A DNA stretch of 64,000 nt, taken from Hyaloscypha bicolor E. Lineage: Eukaryota > Ascomycota > Leotiomycetes > Helotiales > Hyaloscyphaceae. Within the stretch, counting starts at the first letter, position 1; each line of letters starts with the position of its first letter. Below the pieces are notes generated by a model that saw only the letters and a program-made list of their open reading frames with translations, was not told the DNA's origin and searched no databases. The DNA lies in contig NW_020194675.1 of assembly GCF_002865645.1 (NCBI RefSeq), positions 114,293-178,292 on the forward strand, read 5' to 3'. The translations under genes and the position numbers were made by a program. Below are positions 34,370 through 44,290 of the stretch, piece by piece.

Positions 34370-34460
34370 TACCTGACATGATATTTTAATAGAGAGCACG
34401 TGAATTTCGACAAAATCACTGCCGTTACAAGGCACTTCCTTAATAGAGCTGCCTAGCTAA

Positions 34461-34961
34461 CCCCCACTGGACGTCTCGCCACTTTACAGTTTCTCGAAAA
34501 AGCTTTTTACCTTATTTGCTTTAACGAATATTTACAAGGAATATTTAGTGTCGAAGGTTAAACTTCTTGCCAATATCTTACTTTGGAGACACGAGGCCCT
34601 CAGAACACTGCCGACTTTAATAGAATCACGCGACGTAGGTGCTCAAGCGGATAAATTCCACTCTACCATAACCGAAGGAGTTACCTTATTCGGAGCCTGG
34701 GCACGGTTAGAAATAATGTTCGCGACTAAATCAATAATTTTAATAGATAGTGCCGTGTCCATCACCAGTGCATCCTGTCACTCCATTTCCCCGTCGTCCG
34801 TCCATGAACCCGAAAATAAAACAACTCCATATCTTCCTTCCTGCTATGAGGAGAATCACTTTTATATCACCAGTGTGTCCCATCACTCCATTTCCCAGTC
34901 GTCCGTCCATGCCACAACGTTACTCCAAAATCAAACAACTCCATATCATCCCTGTCCGTAA
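34461..34961 (+). pseudogene. Unidentified open frame, coding-like, no start codon
   Basis: The frame is open from just after a TAA at 34458-34460 to 34961 without an ATG at its head. Up to about residue 100 it reads like protein (stretches KLLANILLWRHEALRTLP and TEGVTLFGAWARLEI). After that it runs antisense through the duplicated 3' tail of the NLR gene, where it is surely not genuine. It could be a gene or transposon fragment left at the block boundary; no family is recognised. Confidence 0.25.
34762..34949 (-). repeat. Tandem duplication of the NLR gene's last ~26 codons
   Basis: The segment 34867-34949 encodes the C-terminal tail MELF...GRTTGKWSDGTHW plus stop. The segment 34762-34839 repeats it after the stop as MELF...GRTTGKWSDRMHW plus stop. 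The stop codons are 105 bp apart; copy lengths differ by nine bases. Both copies keep the coding motif, so the duplication is fairly recent or the second copy is under some constraint. Confidence 0.8.
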
Positions 34962-37900
34962 ACTCTCTTTGCCCTATCATGTCCACCATCTCAGATTCCC
35001 ACTTCTTGCGCTCGTCTTTCGCCTGTCCGCACAAGCGCGAAGCCTCTGATGGTCTCCCTTGCGCGCGGAGCACAACCGCAAGTCTGAATCTTGTCCTCGC
35101 CAGGTCTTCCTCCCGCCATTGGAGCGTGATGCAACTTAGCTCCAGAATTTGCCTTAGGTTATGTCTAAGAAGCAATGTACGGTAAGGACGTGGTTGAGAC
35201 ATTACTGGTTGTGGAATGATAGGACTTACTCGGCGCTTTCAAGGTCATTTGAGTTCTGATAGCAGACTGCTACTTGGTATTGGCTTGCGAGACTGTCGTG
35301 GTGAGCTGGCCCTCGTAGATGGATGCGCGCTTCGTGCACTTTCTTGTGCAGCTGTAATGCCTCCGCAATACCACCAATAGTGAAAGCTGCCATCGCTGCG
35401 GAAAACATAGCCGCGAGTGTGAGAGGATTTTCGAGGCCCACCGAGTCGGAAGCCAGTTTTAAGGACCGCTGTGTCAATTCTTGCGCCTTGGTTTTGTTCT
35501 GTGTGGGTGCGACTACCCACAACTGGCAAGCGTATAGTTGTGCCGTTCGAGCTGGGAGAGCCTTTTCACCACCGGCTTGTTCGTACCATTCTAATGCCTT
35601 GTCGAACAACTCACCAGCTTCTTCCAATAGCTCCATTTGTGAATGAGCGCAGCCTTTGTCAACAAAAACCCGGCCGAACTTGATGACGTCTGTTTCGGTG
35701 TATTGATCCCTGGGAAGTCCATCAACCTGTGCGCTTCGCAACTCTAGCTCTCTGGCAGTCAATTTTAGTGCATTTCTCCTGCCTGCAATTCCCATGAACT
35801 GATTATAAACTTGAAGGTTACTTAAGCAGCCATCGAGCACGTTTCCGGCTGCAAGAGGCTCCGTTTCGAGGAGCGAGTTGCAGGTAGCCACCGCGGTCTC
35901 TAGTAGCGATACAGCATCCGGTTGGTAACCGTTATTCATGAGATAAGATCCAGCATCACGGAGAATGGTTGTAAACTCGAGATTGTCGCTTATCTTGGGG
36001 TTTGACTGGGCGAAAGCCTCCTCGAGGCTGATGACTTGCGGCAGATACTTTTCGTATATTGCCCACTTGCTTGGGTCTCCTCTTTTTGCTGGGTCCAGAC
36101 GGGGGAATGGGTTTCGCACTATTTTAACGACTTCGGTGAAGACGAGTTGTCGGGTATCGATGTCTCTGTCGAGTTTGTGCAAGATGCTGCGCTGCAATGC
36201 ACGATGGGTTCTAAGACTTAGTCCAATGGGAGTTTCGTCTCGCTCAATCAGATGTCTCTCTCGAAGTATCCTCACCGCCTCATTGAACCTAAAAAGGGGG
36301 TAAGTCCCAAAACACGAGTGTGATTTTCTATCTCGAGTTGCTTACCGGTGTATATCCCAATGCTGTGGCGTGGAGTCATTGTCGTTTCCTATGAATAAGT
36401 CCTGTGGTATGCCGTCTGGATTGAGAAATGCAACTTGATACAAAAGTTCTTTAGAGTCGCTGGATAGCCTTAGCCACGCCAAATCCCATACCGTGGCCAA
36501 AGTATGCTGATATGCACTTGTAGATGCAACATTCTCGACAGTCCAGATTTGACTCGAGTGAAAACGGTCTTTTAGACTGTGAGAAATCTGATCGATCGAG
36601 CATTGAGACCTGGCTACATAGCCTGCAAAGTGAGAAATGGCCAATGGAAAACCTCCGAGGCTCGCGGAGAGACCTTCGGATGCTTCTTGCTCTGAGCCAC
36701 CGCGCCGCAAATAACGTTGAATCAGTGTGCAACCCTCCTTGGGTGACATTGGTTGCAGGAGGATTTCGTTACCTGTCATTTGGATGAAATCCGGATTCTG
36801 GGAGGTGAGTATGATCGCTCCTCGAACACCACTCGGCCAGAATTTCCCTATCATAGAAGCATCCTCGGCATTGTCGAACACTAATAGCCACGGGTCGGCT
36901 ATAGATTGTTAATTGATGTCCCAGACGCCTTCAACTTACTTACTTGTTGATTGAAGCCAATCTAAACCCGCGCGAACCTTTTGATCAACATTAGCCACTT
37001 CTTGACCAAGACCAAGAGTCTTGACCAAAGCCAGGAGCGATTCCAACAGGGTGGCATTTGCCTGCGCATGGAGCCAGAATATATGGGAATAGCAACTTCG
37101 GTATTTATAAGTATACTCCAGTGCAGTTTCCGTTTTACCCATCCCCCCAATTCCATGAATAACGCATGCCCTGCGGGATCCTTGATCAACATCTGACTCT
37201 TCAAAAGGCGGCTGTAGTAGCGAGTGGAGTTGTGACAGAACGTCTTCTCTTCCTGTAAACATCACGTTACGAGCGGCGTTTACGGTTGATATGGGGTCAT
37301 GGTGAGTTGTTGTGGGAGATAACGAGCCGAATCTCATGACAACCTCACGATGTCTCGCAGCCTGCACCTGGACATTCGCTAAACGCACTTCATCCTCAAA
37401 GTTGGCCCGTGAAGCATCCAAACGCTCGCGTGTCTGGTCGAATTTTTTGCCTACTTCAGACCACTGGGAGTGGACGACAGCATCTGAAAATAGTCAGGAA
37501 TTAGACCGAAAGAGTTTGCAATTGACTTACAGCATTTGTTCGACCGCAAAAATTTGATCACGGCAAATGAAAAGTCCATATAAACCTCGTAGACTTCTCG
37601 AAGGGCTCTGTGGAGATTCGGCGTGTGTAGAATCTCAACATATGCGTGGAACCTGGGGAGCGACCTGGATAGATCGCGGAGCATTCTACTTGTGTCCTCA
37701 AACTTACTAGCGAGCCTCATGACATTCTGTTACACTGTTAGAGACACGCTTGTATAGCAGGGCTAGGAAAAGTACCTGTAATACTATCTGAAGACTACCC
37801 CAGACGAGGCTAGCAACCATTGAAGATTGGACCATTGTTGAAATTGCTTGTGTGAATGGCTTCATAGAGTCAAGGATCGACTTGACAGTAGTAAGTCTCC

Positions 37901-38336
37901 TGGAGAACCCATTACTTTCGTAGTACTCCGTCAGAGCCTGCAGCGAGCTTTCATATGTGGATGTATTCGGAAACTCTTGATAGAACGGGTCCTCGCTGGT
38001 TTTGGAGTAGAAAAGCTTCTCCTGTACAATCAAATTCCAGAATTCTTCCTGTATATTCTGCCCCTCGTCTTTGAGGAGGTTGAACTTCTCAAGTTCTGAA
38101 TTTTTCAAGGCAAACCTTTCTTCTGGGTCGGTGGTATCCAGAGCAGCGACATTTTCATCGCGATTTTGGAGGAAGCAGCAATATTCTGAAATCATGGCGG
38201 ATGGATTCCAATAGCCTCGCTGTCGCTCAACTCGCAGCTTTGGCAAGAGGGGCAGCTCTCCATTTAAAGCTGAATGAAGCGAGGCTGGACGGCCCCAAGG
38301 CAGCCTTACAGGTGTACCAGCAGGCTTTTGTTCCAT
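34867..38336 (-). CDS. NLR-like receptor: DUF7708, NB-ARC, TPR; 1068 aa, six exons
   Basis: Exons: 38336-37776, 37726-37531, 37483-36944, 36898-36346, 36288-35230 and 35164-34867. Introns are 45-65 nt with GT-AG ends, most with CTAAC/CTGAC/TTAAC branch sites, and phases agree throughout. Residues ~45-250 match the DUF7708-type N-terminal region of fungal NLRs (SLVWGSLQIVLQ, LPRFHAYVEIL). NB-ARC: GREDVLSQL, P-loop GIGGMGKTE at about 363-371, Walker B WLLVFDNAED at 436-445, then GAIILTSQNP and GGFPLAISHFAGYVA. TPR-like helices fill about 700-1030, ending in a GRTTG tail. Such STAND ATPases act in fungal non-self recognition and programmed cell death. The third residue pair of Walker B is DN rather than DD. 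Confidence 0.9.
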
Positions 38337-38969
38337 GACTGCGGCTGATCTGCGAAGTCTCGCAAGGCGGGAGAAGTGAAATGGGGACCCCTGGAGTGTT
38401 GGCTATTCTTCGCGAAGGCATCCGCACCGTGATTTGCTGTGGTGGTAAGACGTGGAGAGTGTGATGGTGACCCTAGGGTATTGACTGCTCCTCAAGAAGG
38501 GAGCCCCACCGTGATCTATGGTGGTTGATCTAATTTCGATCGACTCTCTTCGCTGTGTCCGTCCGTCCGCAATATCGCGGCGTTGGACGCGATTATCATG
38601 GAAAGAGGTGGGGGTGCCAGTGGCCGGGTGCAAAAGCAGCGTTCGGTGTGTGAGAAGTTATTAGTGAGGGGCTAGGATCGAGGTTGGAACCAAGTGGCGT
38701 TGCGTGCATGCTCCATTTACCCGACCAATCTCCTCTCGCTTTCATTCGCACGTGGCATACGCCCTCGTTTGGTGTTGGTCGGCGTTTTGCGCGGAGTTTT
38801 CAAGAAGTGAGGTGGAACGGTAACACACGATTGCGACATATTGATCGCATGTCCTAGAGAAGGTCTTTCTAGCTTGGTTGCACCTCGGGACAGCTCTATT
38901 GATATATGAGCATTGCCGACTTATTGGCGGACATTTGAACCATTACAAAACTTAAGTTGGACCTAAAAA
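38337..38969. promoter_or_regulatory. Shared divergent region of NLR and oxygenase genes
   Basis: About 630 bp separate the two start codons. The NLR-proximal part contains a tandem duplication (38377-38531). No further gene is seen. Arrangement is visible; co-regulation is inference. Confidence 0.5.
38377..38531. repeat. Degenerate ~85-bp tandem duplication upstream of the NLR gene
   Basis: Copy 1 (about 38377-38449) and copy 2 (about 38462-38531) share GG(T)GACCC(C)T, TCTTCGCGAAGG versus CTCAAGAAGGG, and CACCGTGAT(T/C)T...TGGTGGT. The copies are diverged, with substitutions not restricted to RIP-type changes. Confidence 0.6.
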
Positions 38970-40065
38970 ATGCCCACAAAGACCACCGAAGACGTTGTTG
39001 CCCCAATAAGGTTCATAATATGGCAACAGCTGTACAACACAGAGAAACCGTTTCAAATTTTTATACAGCCCCCAAAAGATGCCAAAGATCAACGAACCAA
39101 CAATCTAGTTTTCGTCGAACACGAGACAACGATCCGTGATATCAGGGGCAGTGAGGAAGACTTCAACCTGGACCATCATGGATTCCAATTCTGCAACAGC
39201 AAATCCAAGTTCGAGGATTTTGAGAACATGAAAGCTGTTGAACAAGAGTATTTGCCAGAGATTAAACGTCTCATAGAATCGGAAGTAAAAGGTGCCGATA
39301 GAGTTCATTTTTTTGACTGGCGGGTATGTATGGTCGCCAAAGTTTTGCAGAAAAGGGTGAATTTTTGACACAGAGCGTGTTTAGCTCAGACGCAGCTCTC
39401 CGATACCAGCAGGCACAGTGGTTGATTTATGTAAGCCTACTGACTGGCTACGACCATCTATCCATGCTCACGTTGGTAAGTATTTGGGAATCCACAATGA
39501 ACCGTTTCCACAACTGATGCTCCAGATAATTCGCCCTCTGCCATCCTCAATCGTATCATGACAGAATTACCCGACGAGGCGGAACTTCTACTCCAAGGCA
39601 GACTTCAAGTCATCAAGTGAGGAACTTCTTAAGTCCACTTCCCACTCTTCTTGAAACTAACAATGCAAGTGTTTGGAAGCCACTTCATAATCCTGTAGAA
39701 GATTGGCCACTAGCAGTCGCGGACGGAAGTACCATCTCATTAGATGATCTGATTGATACTGATCACGTTCGGCGCTATTATGCCGGCTCCGTTTTGAATC
39801 TGATGCACCGCCCAGATTATAAATGGTACTATTTGAGTCAGCAGAATAAGGACGAAGTATTGTTTATCAAAAACTTTGACTCGGATGATTCGGTTAAGGC
39901 AAGGTGTGAGTTTCTGCCGTAGAGGCTTGCTGGTCTGTTGGTAGCTGACGAGGAATAGTCTCTCCACATGTTGCGTTCGAGAACCCTAACGCAGATCCAA
40001 GCGCACCTGAAAGGAAAAGTATCGAGATAAGGGCACTTGTATTCACACATCCTCAGGATGACTAA
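38970..40065 (+). CDS. AsaB/CmcJ-like non-heme iron oxygenase (hydroxylase/desaturase), 292 aa, five exons
   Basis: Exons: 38970-39323, 39385-39475, 39526-39616, 39670-39905 and 39959-40065; introns are 50-61 nt with GT-AG ends and CTAAC/CTGAC/CTGAT/TTGAC branch sites. The assembled protein follows the fungal AsaB/CTB9/CmcJ-like family closely: HETTIRDIRG, FDLDHHGFQF-like segment, FFDWRLRRSS, AHVDNSPSA, DEAELLLQGRLQVINVWKPL, PVEDWPLAVAD, KWYYLSQQNKDEVLFIKNFDS, ARFSPHVAFENP and IEIRALVF. H147-x-D149 and H261 are the likely iron ligands. Family members hydroxylate or desaturate secondary metabolites. The gene diverges from the NLR gene and converges on a small minus-strand gene. Confidence 0.9.
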
Positions 40066-40200
40066 TTGGCACTTCCGCAATTCACGGCCCAATTCGAATA
40101 TCTTGAACGGCAACTATCTCCTACACAATATCCTTTCGTCTTAAGCTATGGCGCATCTTCAGTACTCTCGCTCAACTATATCAGCAGAAGCATTGCATCC

Positions 40201-40452
40201 TCACGTCCCAGCCTCACCACTATGCTGCACCTCATCATCTGCTCTCATCACTATAAGATCCTTCACGCCCTTTCTGGGATCAATCGTATTCCCAAACGTT
40301 TGTTTCCAAGGTTGAATGCGGCTTTCAGTCGCGACACTATGCCTCGTTGCTTCAATCCAACCTATACCCTTGCTATTACTTGATTGATCGTTCCGAACTG
40401 TGCTGGAGTTGGTATCAGGAGGTTTAGACTCGGTGGTTGTGTCTTGCGCCAT
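40201..40452 (-). CDS. Small hypothetical protein, 83 aa
   Basis: ATG at 40452; the frame extends upstream only through non-ATG codons. The product begins MAQDTTTESKPPD, is hydrophilic and Ser/Thr-rich, and contains KGIGWIEATRHSVATESRIQ and RKGVKDLIVMRADDE. It has no signal peptide or hydrophobic helix. Composition looks like protein, but no family is recognised; the gene could have further exons. It is 135 bp beyond the stop of the oxygenase gene, tail to tail. Confidence 0.35.
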   Translation of the reverse strand: MAQDTTTESKPPDTNSSTVRNDQSSNSKGIGWIEATRHSVATESRIQPWKQTFGNTIDPRKGVKDLIVMRADDEVQHSGEAGT

Positions 40453-40830
40453 TGTAATCGAATGTGGAGAGATTTGGGTGCTTGAGGAAGTCACACTAGA
40501 ATATGATCAGCACGTACTTCAATAGAAAGAGGTGGTGCAATGATGCACATTGCGGAAGTTAGGGAAGCCGTTGCGTCAACCTGGAGGGTGCCTCAGCACG
40601 GGGTGCCTGGAGGTTGCTCTTGATCGACCCAAGAAATCTGATTCGTACGCTGCTTGTAGTTCAGAATGTCCAGACATTATTTCGCTCAACTGCTGCTCTC
40701 GTGCCTTCTCCTGCACAGGTGAAGCCAGAAGACAGTAATATAACCGTTGAACGACGGCGCAGGATATAAGGTTTCTTATGGACGTTTTCTTTTGTTGATG
40801 ATGGACACGTGTTCGTGCGCGTAAGACGTG

Positions 40831-41175
40831 TTAGTTGCGCGTCCTCTCCAAAGTTTGCAAAGAAGAGGTACACTGCTTTACGTCGTTACCGGAGAGAGGT
40901 TGATGTCTGAGCTTGAGGCAGACTTGAAATGCACAGTGATTTGAGAAACTGCAAATAAACCCCACTTTTAAACGAGGCTCTTTCCGATGGTCAAGTGGTT
41001 TACTAGCCCTCCGGAATACGAACCAGATTTTCATGCGGCTTGAATGAGTGGGTGTAGAGTAATTGGTGTGGAAGAGTCGAATAAAGTGGCGAACGCGAGC
41101 CACGCGAATTCCTCCCTCCTCAACGAATAATGCTCCATTTGCGTCGACGGGAGGGTTGTGTGGGAGATGCAGCAT
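40831..41175 (-). CDS. Hypothetical protein, at least 114 aa, 5' end uncertain
   Basis: From the first ATG at 41175 the frame gives MLHLPHNPPVDANGALF and VEEGGIRVARVRHFIRLFHTN. The same frame is open upstream to about 41300 with protein-like sequence (AAEEKYPNDEPAIALNKYM), ending at a TAA followed by CTAAC...CACAAG, which looks like a branch site and acceptor. A 5' exon is therefore possible but was not found. The C-terminal third looks less like protein. Low-confidence gene. Confidence 0.25.
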   Translation of the reverse strand: MLHLPHNPPVDANGALFVEEGGIRVARVRHFIRLFHTNYSTPTHSSRMKIWFVFRRASKPLDHRKEPRLKVGFICSFSNHCAFQVCLKLRHQPLSGNDVKQCTSSLQTLERTRN

Positions 41176-41778
41176 ATACTTGTTGAGCGCGATAGCTGGC
41201 TCGTCGTTTGGGTATTTCTCTTCTGCGGCGCCTTTGTTGGGCAAGGAAGTAGGCGTCGAGGGTATGGTTGATGGCCGAGAGTGCGCTTGTGGATGTTGAT
41301 GTTAGGGATAAAGAGGTGGTTGTTGTGGTTCGTAGCCCGAGGGTGCAGAGGTGGCATGCAAGACAGGGAAAAGGTGGAGGAGAGATTGGAGGAGTGTAAG
41401 AGGGAGGGGCTGGAGGGAGGCAGAAAGGGAACCCCCTGAGCGTGATCCAGCTGGCTCATTAGCATGCTTGGGACTCAGGCCTTAGGTCAGGTTAGAGCAG
41501 CGACTACTTAGGTCCAAAGACGGAAATGAACTTTGGTGGGCTCACGTGTCGTCTGAGATTGTACTGGAAATTGTGAGGGATTCGGGGGCCCGCTAGGGGG
41601 GGCTGAGCTTTCGGCGTTGGCAGCGAATGGCAGCGCGGACAGGGGGCTTGGGAATCCAGTGCGGGCGAGTAGGCTACGGTAGTCCTAACGTGAGAATTGG
41701 AAACTGCACTAGAGTGGGAGGCTGAACTAGTGGAGACTTTGCACCGGGGAGCATATGATATGTAGGCAATGTGAGCAG
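41176..41778. other. Intergenic, no firm gene
   Basis: Ordinary composition with a G-rich stretch near 41590-41660. May contain a missed 5' exon of the preceding minus-strand gene. Confidence 0.4.
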
Positions 41779-41787
41779 ACGGAGATG

Positions 41788-42653
41788 GGAAAATGTAAAA
41801 CGACCCCCCCCCGGGTGTCGATTAGGGGTGTCGATAAACTTGTAATTTGCTACCTAAGCTCTTCAGAAATCTTAAGTTATATTTTTTAATATAAGTATAA
41901 GCTAGCATATTATGACCCCAGTATTATAATCCCGTGCTTCCTAACTTATAATAAAAAGATTCCTTAAAATAAAATTTTAATTTAAAGAAGTTTATAAACT
42001 AATTAATTGGGTTCTAGTTTTTAGACCCTATAAGGCCCTGTAAACCAGGTGCTTATAGGGCTCTTATATCAAGTTTTAGGGACTTATTCGCTAAATTTCT
42101 AGGCTTTCTCAAGCTTACCTTAGGGCTATAAAATATAAAACTTCTAACTTCTTTAATTTAAAGAACTATTACTAATTCAAAGTTTATAAAAAGTTTATAT
42201 TTAAATTGTGCTTAATTAGTACTATAAGGAAATAAAACAAGTTTTATATTATATTAATTCCTTATAAAATTGAATTAAATTAAAGAAAACGCCAGAGTTT
42301 TGGTATTCCTATTCGAGTGTTTCTATTTTACGAGCCCAGTATTATAAGTCTGTATTTTTAGTAAAGTTTTCAGGTATTACAAAACTAAAGTTGCCCACTT
42401 CACTTTATAGTTTCATAATTACTACAAATTAAAACTTTATATAATTCAAGTATATATAATAAAAGAAGCTAGAATGAGTTTAGTAGACCTTTATAACTAA
42501 TTCAAAATATAAAAGTAAAGCGTCTAAAATTGTTATAGGGTTCGTTTCTTAGCAAAATGCTCTAATAATACAGACTTGTAATACTAGGCTCGTTAGGTTA
42601 GTCCGGCCCCTAATTAATACCCGGAAAAAAAGGGGGTCGTTTTATATTTTCCT
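41788..42653. mobile_element. Mutator-like (MULE-type) non-autonomous element, 866 bp
   Basis: The left end GGAAAATGTAAAACGACCCC is matched by the complement of the right end (GGGGTCGTTTTATATTTTCC), and similarity continues inward (CGGGT...TTAGGGG), giving TIRs of about 45 bp. The 9-bp sequence ACGGAGATG lies at 41779-41787 and 42654-42662, an exact 9-bp target duplication typical of Mutator-like elements. The interior is AT-rich and RIP-like while the ends keep their G/C. No transposase is visible. Confidence 0.82.
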
Positions 42654-42662
42654 ACGGAGATG

Positions 42663-43097
42663 AGCGTGAGTGAGGCCTGGGGGGAAGCCTGCCCGCGTGT
42701 TTATACAAATGGGCTGGCACCGGAAAACCACTGGTACAAGGAAATGGTTGGTACAAAAATTGAGTTCGCGCCAAAATATTATTAGTACAAACGCACAGTT
42801 CGTACCATGAAACCATTAATACTAAGAGGCTGGTAGTACAATCGGTTCTAATACATATTCGTTATATAACTTCAATTACTCCCAACTTTAAAATCATATA
42901 ACTTTATAATTATTTAAATAATAAATATACTTGCTAAAAGCTATTTTTTTTAAATTAATTATATTAATTCAATATATAATTTAATTTATATTATATAAAA
43001 TTATAAAAAAAATAATTAATAAATAATTCTTTAAATAATTCTATAAATACTTATATAATACTCTTAAAACTCTTATATAATATAATTTATATAAATA
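42663..43097. other. Transition from normal to AT-rich DNA
   Basis: Composition falls at about 42850. A motif built on GGTACAA (CTGGTACAAGG, TTGGTACAAAAA, TAGTACAAACG) recurs at about 42730-42850. No gene is present. Confidence 0.4.
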
Positions 43098-43371
43098 TAT
43101 TATAATATATATAGAGATATATATAACTTAAGAATATATAATAAACCTCGAATATTACAAGTATTAATTAAAGAGATTAATAGCCCTTTAATATTATAAT
43201 TATATTACTATTTATATTATAGACTTTAGACTTATAAATTATTAAATATATATATATTATTAGAAGCTTCTATTTAAAAAAGGCTTCTCTAAACTTTATA
43301 AAAGAAATAGAAATTAGTTTTATATTAAATTTAATATTATAGTTTTATAATTTACTAATTTATTCTATTAT
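43098..43371 (+). repeat. 5' LTR of gypsy C, first part (split by copia B)
   Basis: Continues at 50122-50153. The unsplit partner is at 57198-57500, which has TTTATTTTATTATCTTATTATTTATT where this copy is interrupted after ATTAT. Confidence 0.7.
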
Positions 43372-43689
43372 TATCGGTTTACTAGTAATATATGGCACCG
43401 TTATATAGGCGTAAAAGTACTATTTGTATAAGGTTAGTAAAGTTATTATTCAGAAGTAAGGATTATAGTATCGTGGTATTAATATGTGATCCCTAAATCT
43501 GCTAAGCCTAAAGGGGTCTAGTCTACTGGTCGAGTCACTAATGGGACGCGAGGTCACATGACCATGTCCCGTATCCCATATCCTATTACCCATGTCCCAT
43601 GTCCCATTGCCCATGTCCCATTACCCATGTCCCGTGTCCCGTGTCCCGTGACTACGCACGTGACTCCCAAAGGAATAGCTATACTAACA
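43372..43689 (-). repeat. 3' LTR of copia B (318 bp), weakly mutated
   Basis: In coding orientation it begins TGTTAGTATAGCTATTCC and ends CGACA (shown here as TATCG after RIP). It contains about a dozen short repeats of CCCATGTCCC/CCCGTGTCCC type at 43562-43655, which are degraded to TATTTATATCTTATATC in the other LTRs. Confidence 0.8.
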
Positions 43690-44094
43690 CTGGAAACTCT
43701 CTAAAAAACGCGAAAAGCAGAAAACAGTACTTCCCTCCAATCGCATGCAAATTCCCTAATCCGGCCTAGTGCCAGATCTCCCAAACGCTCTGTGTATCCA
43801 TGTCGCTTTTGAGGTTTTGGTCACATGCTAAAGGCCGCGGCCTTTTGCACGTGACTTCCCCTCCCATAATATCCTCCCATCCCATATGCCTATATTCCCT
43901 AATCCGGTCTAGTGCCAGATTCTCAGATGCCAGATGCCCAGATACCAGATACCCAGATACCAGATGCTAAGAGAATCTCTATATATATCCTCCTATTCAT
44001 ATATCTATTTCCTGCTCTATTCGTATTTAACCTATTTCTCTATATCTAATTATATGGTATTCGTATTAATAAGGCACTTAAAAGCACTTAATGG

Positions 44095-44290
44095 CTTCGA
44101 TTTCGTTATAGAGTCGGCAGGATTCGATTCTCCCTTAATTTACTTGACTTCCGTAATCTCTTATTATTTATATAGCTGGCAAAGGCATATTACGTTAATT
44201 ATTAGGCATTTCTCTCAAGTAGTACCTAATTTGACGAGGTATTTATATAATAACTTCAAATCCGTATAGATAACTAGTAGTAGTTTTATT
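44095..44290 (-). pseudogene. Copia RNase H C-terminus (copia B)
   Basis: The minus strand reads YTDLKLLYKYLVKLGTT-E-CLI, then EITEVK, then ESNPADSITKSKPLSAFK. This is the end of copia RNase H (TDS..LYD.LVKLGTT.EKRLMID, then I.EI.WI.G..NPADAMTK). Several Trp/Arg/Gln codons are now stops. This fixes both family and orientation of copia A and B. Confidence 0.82.

Noticed and set aside
39324..39350. Short intron in the oxygenase gene ending at TTTTGCAG
   Set aside because: Only 27 nt and gives an early stop; the acceptor at 39384 restores the family sequence FFDWRLRRSS.
44100..44140. GGCAGGATTCGATTC looked like a tRNA T-arm
   Set aside because: It is explained as the complement of the SNPAD codons of copia RNase H, and no matching A box or cloverleaf is present.
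43934..44269. 111-aa plus-strand frame in copia B
   Set aside because: Antisense to the copia RNase H remnant, which is recognisable on the minus strand.
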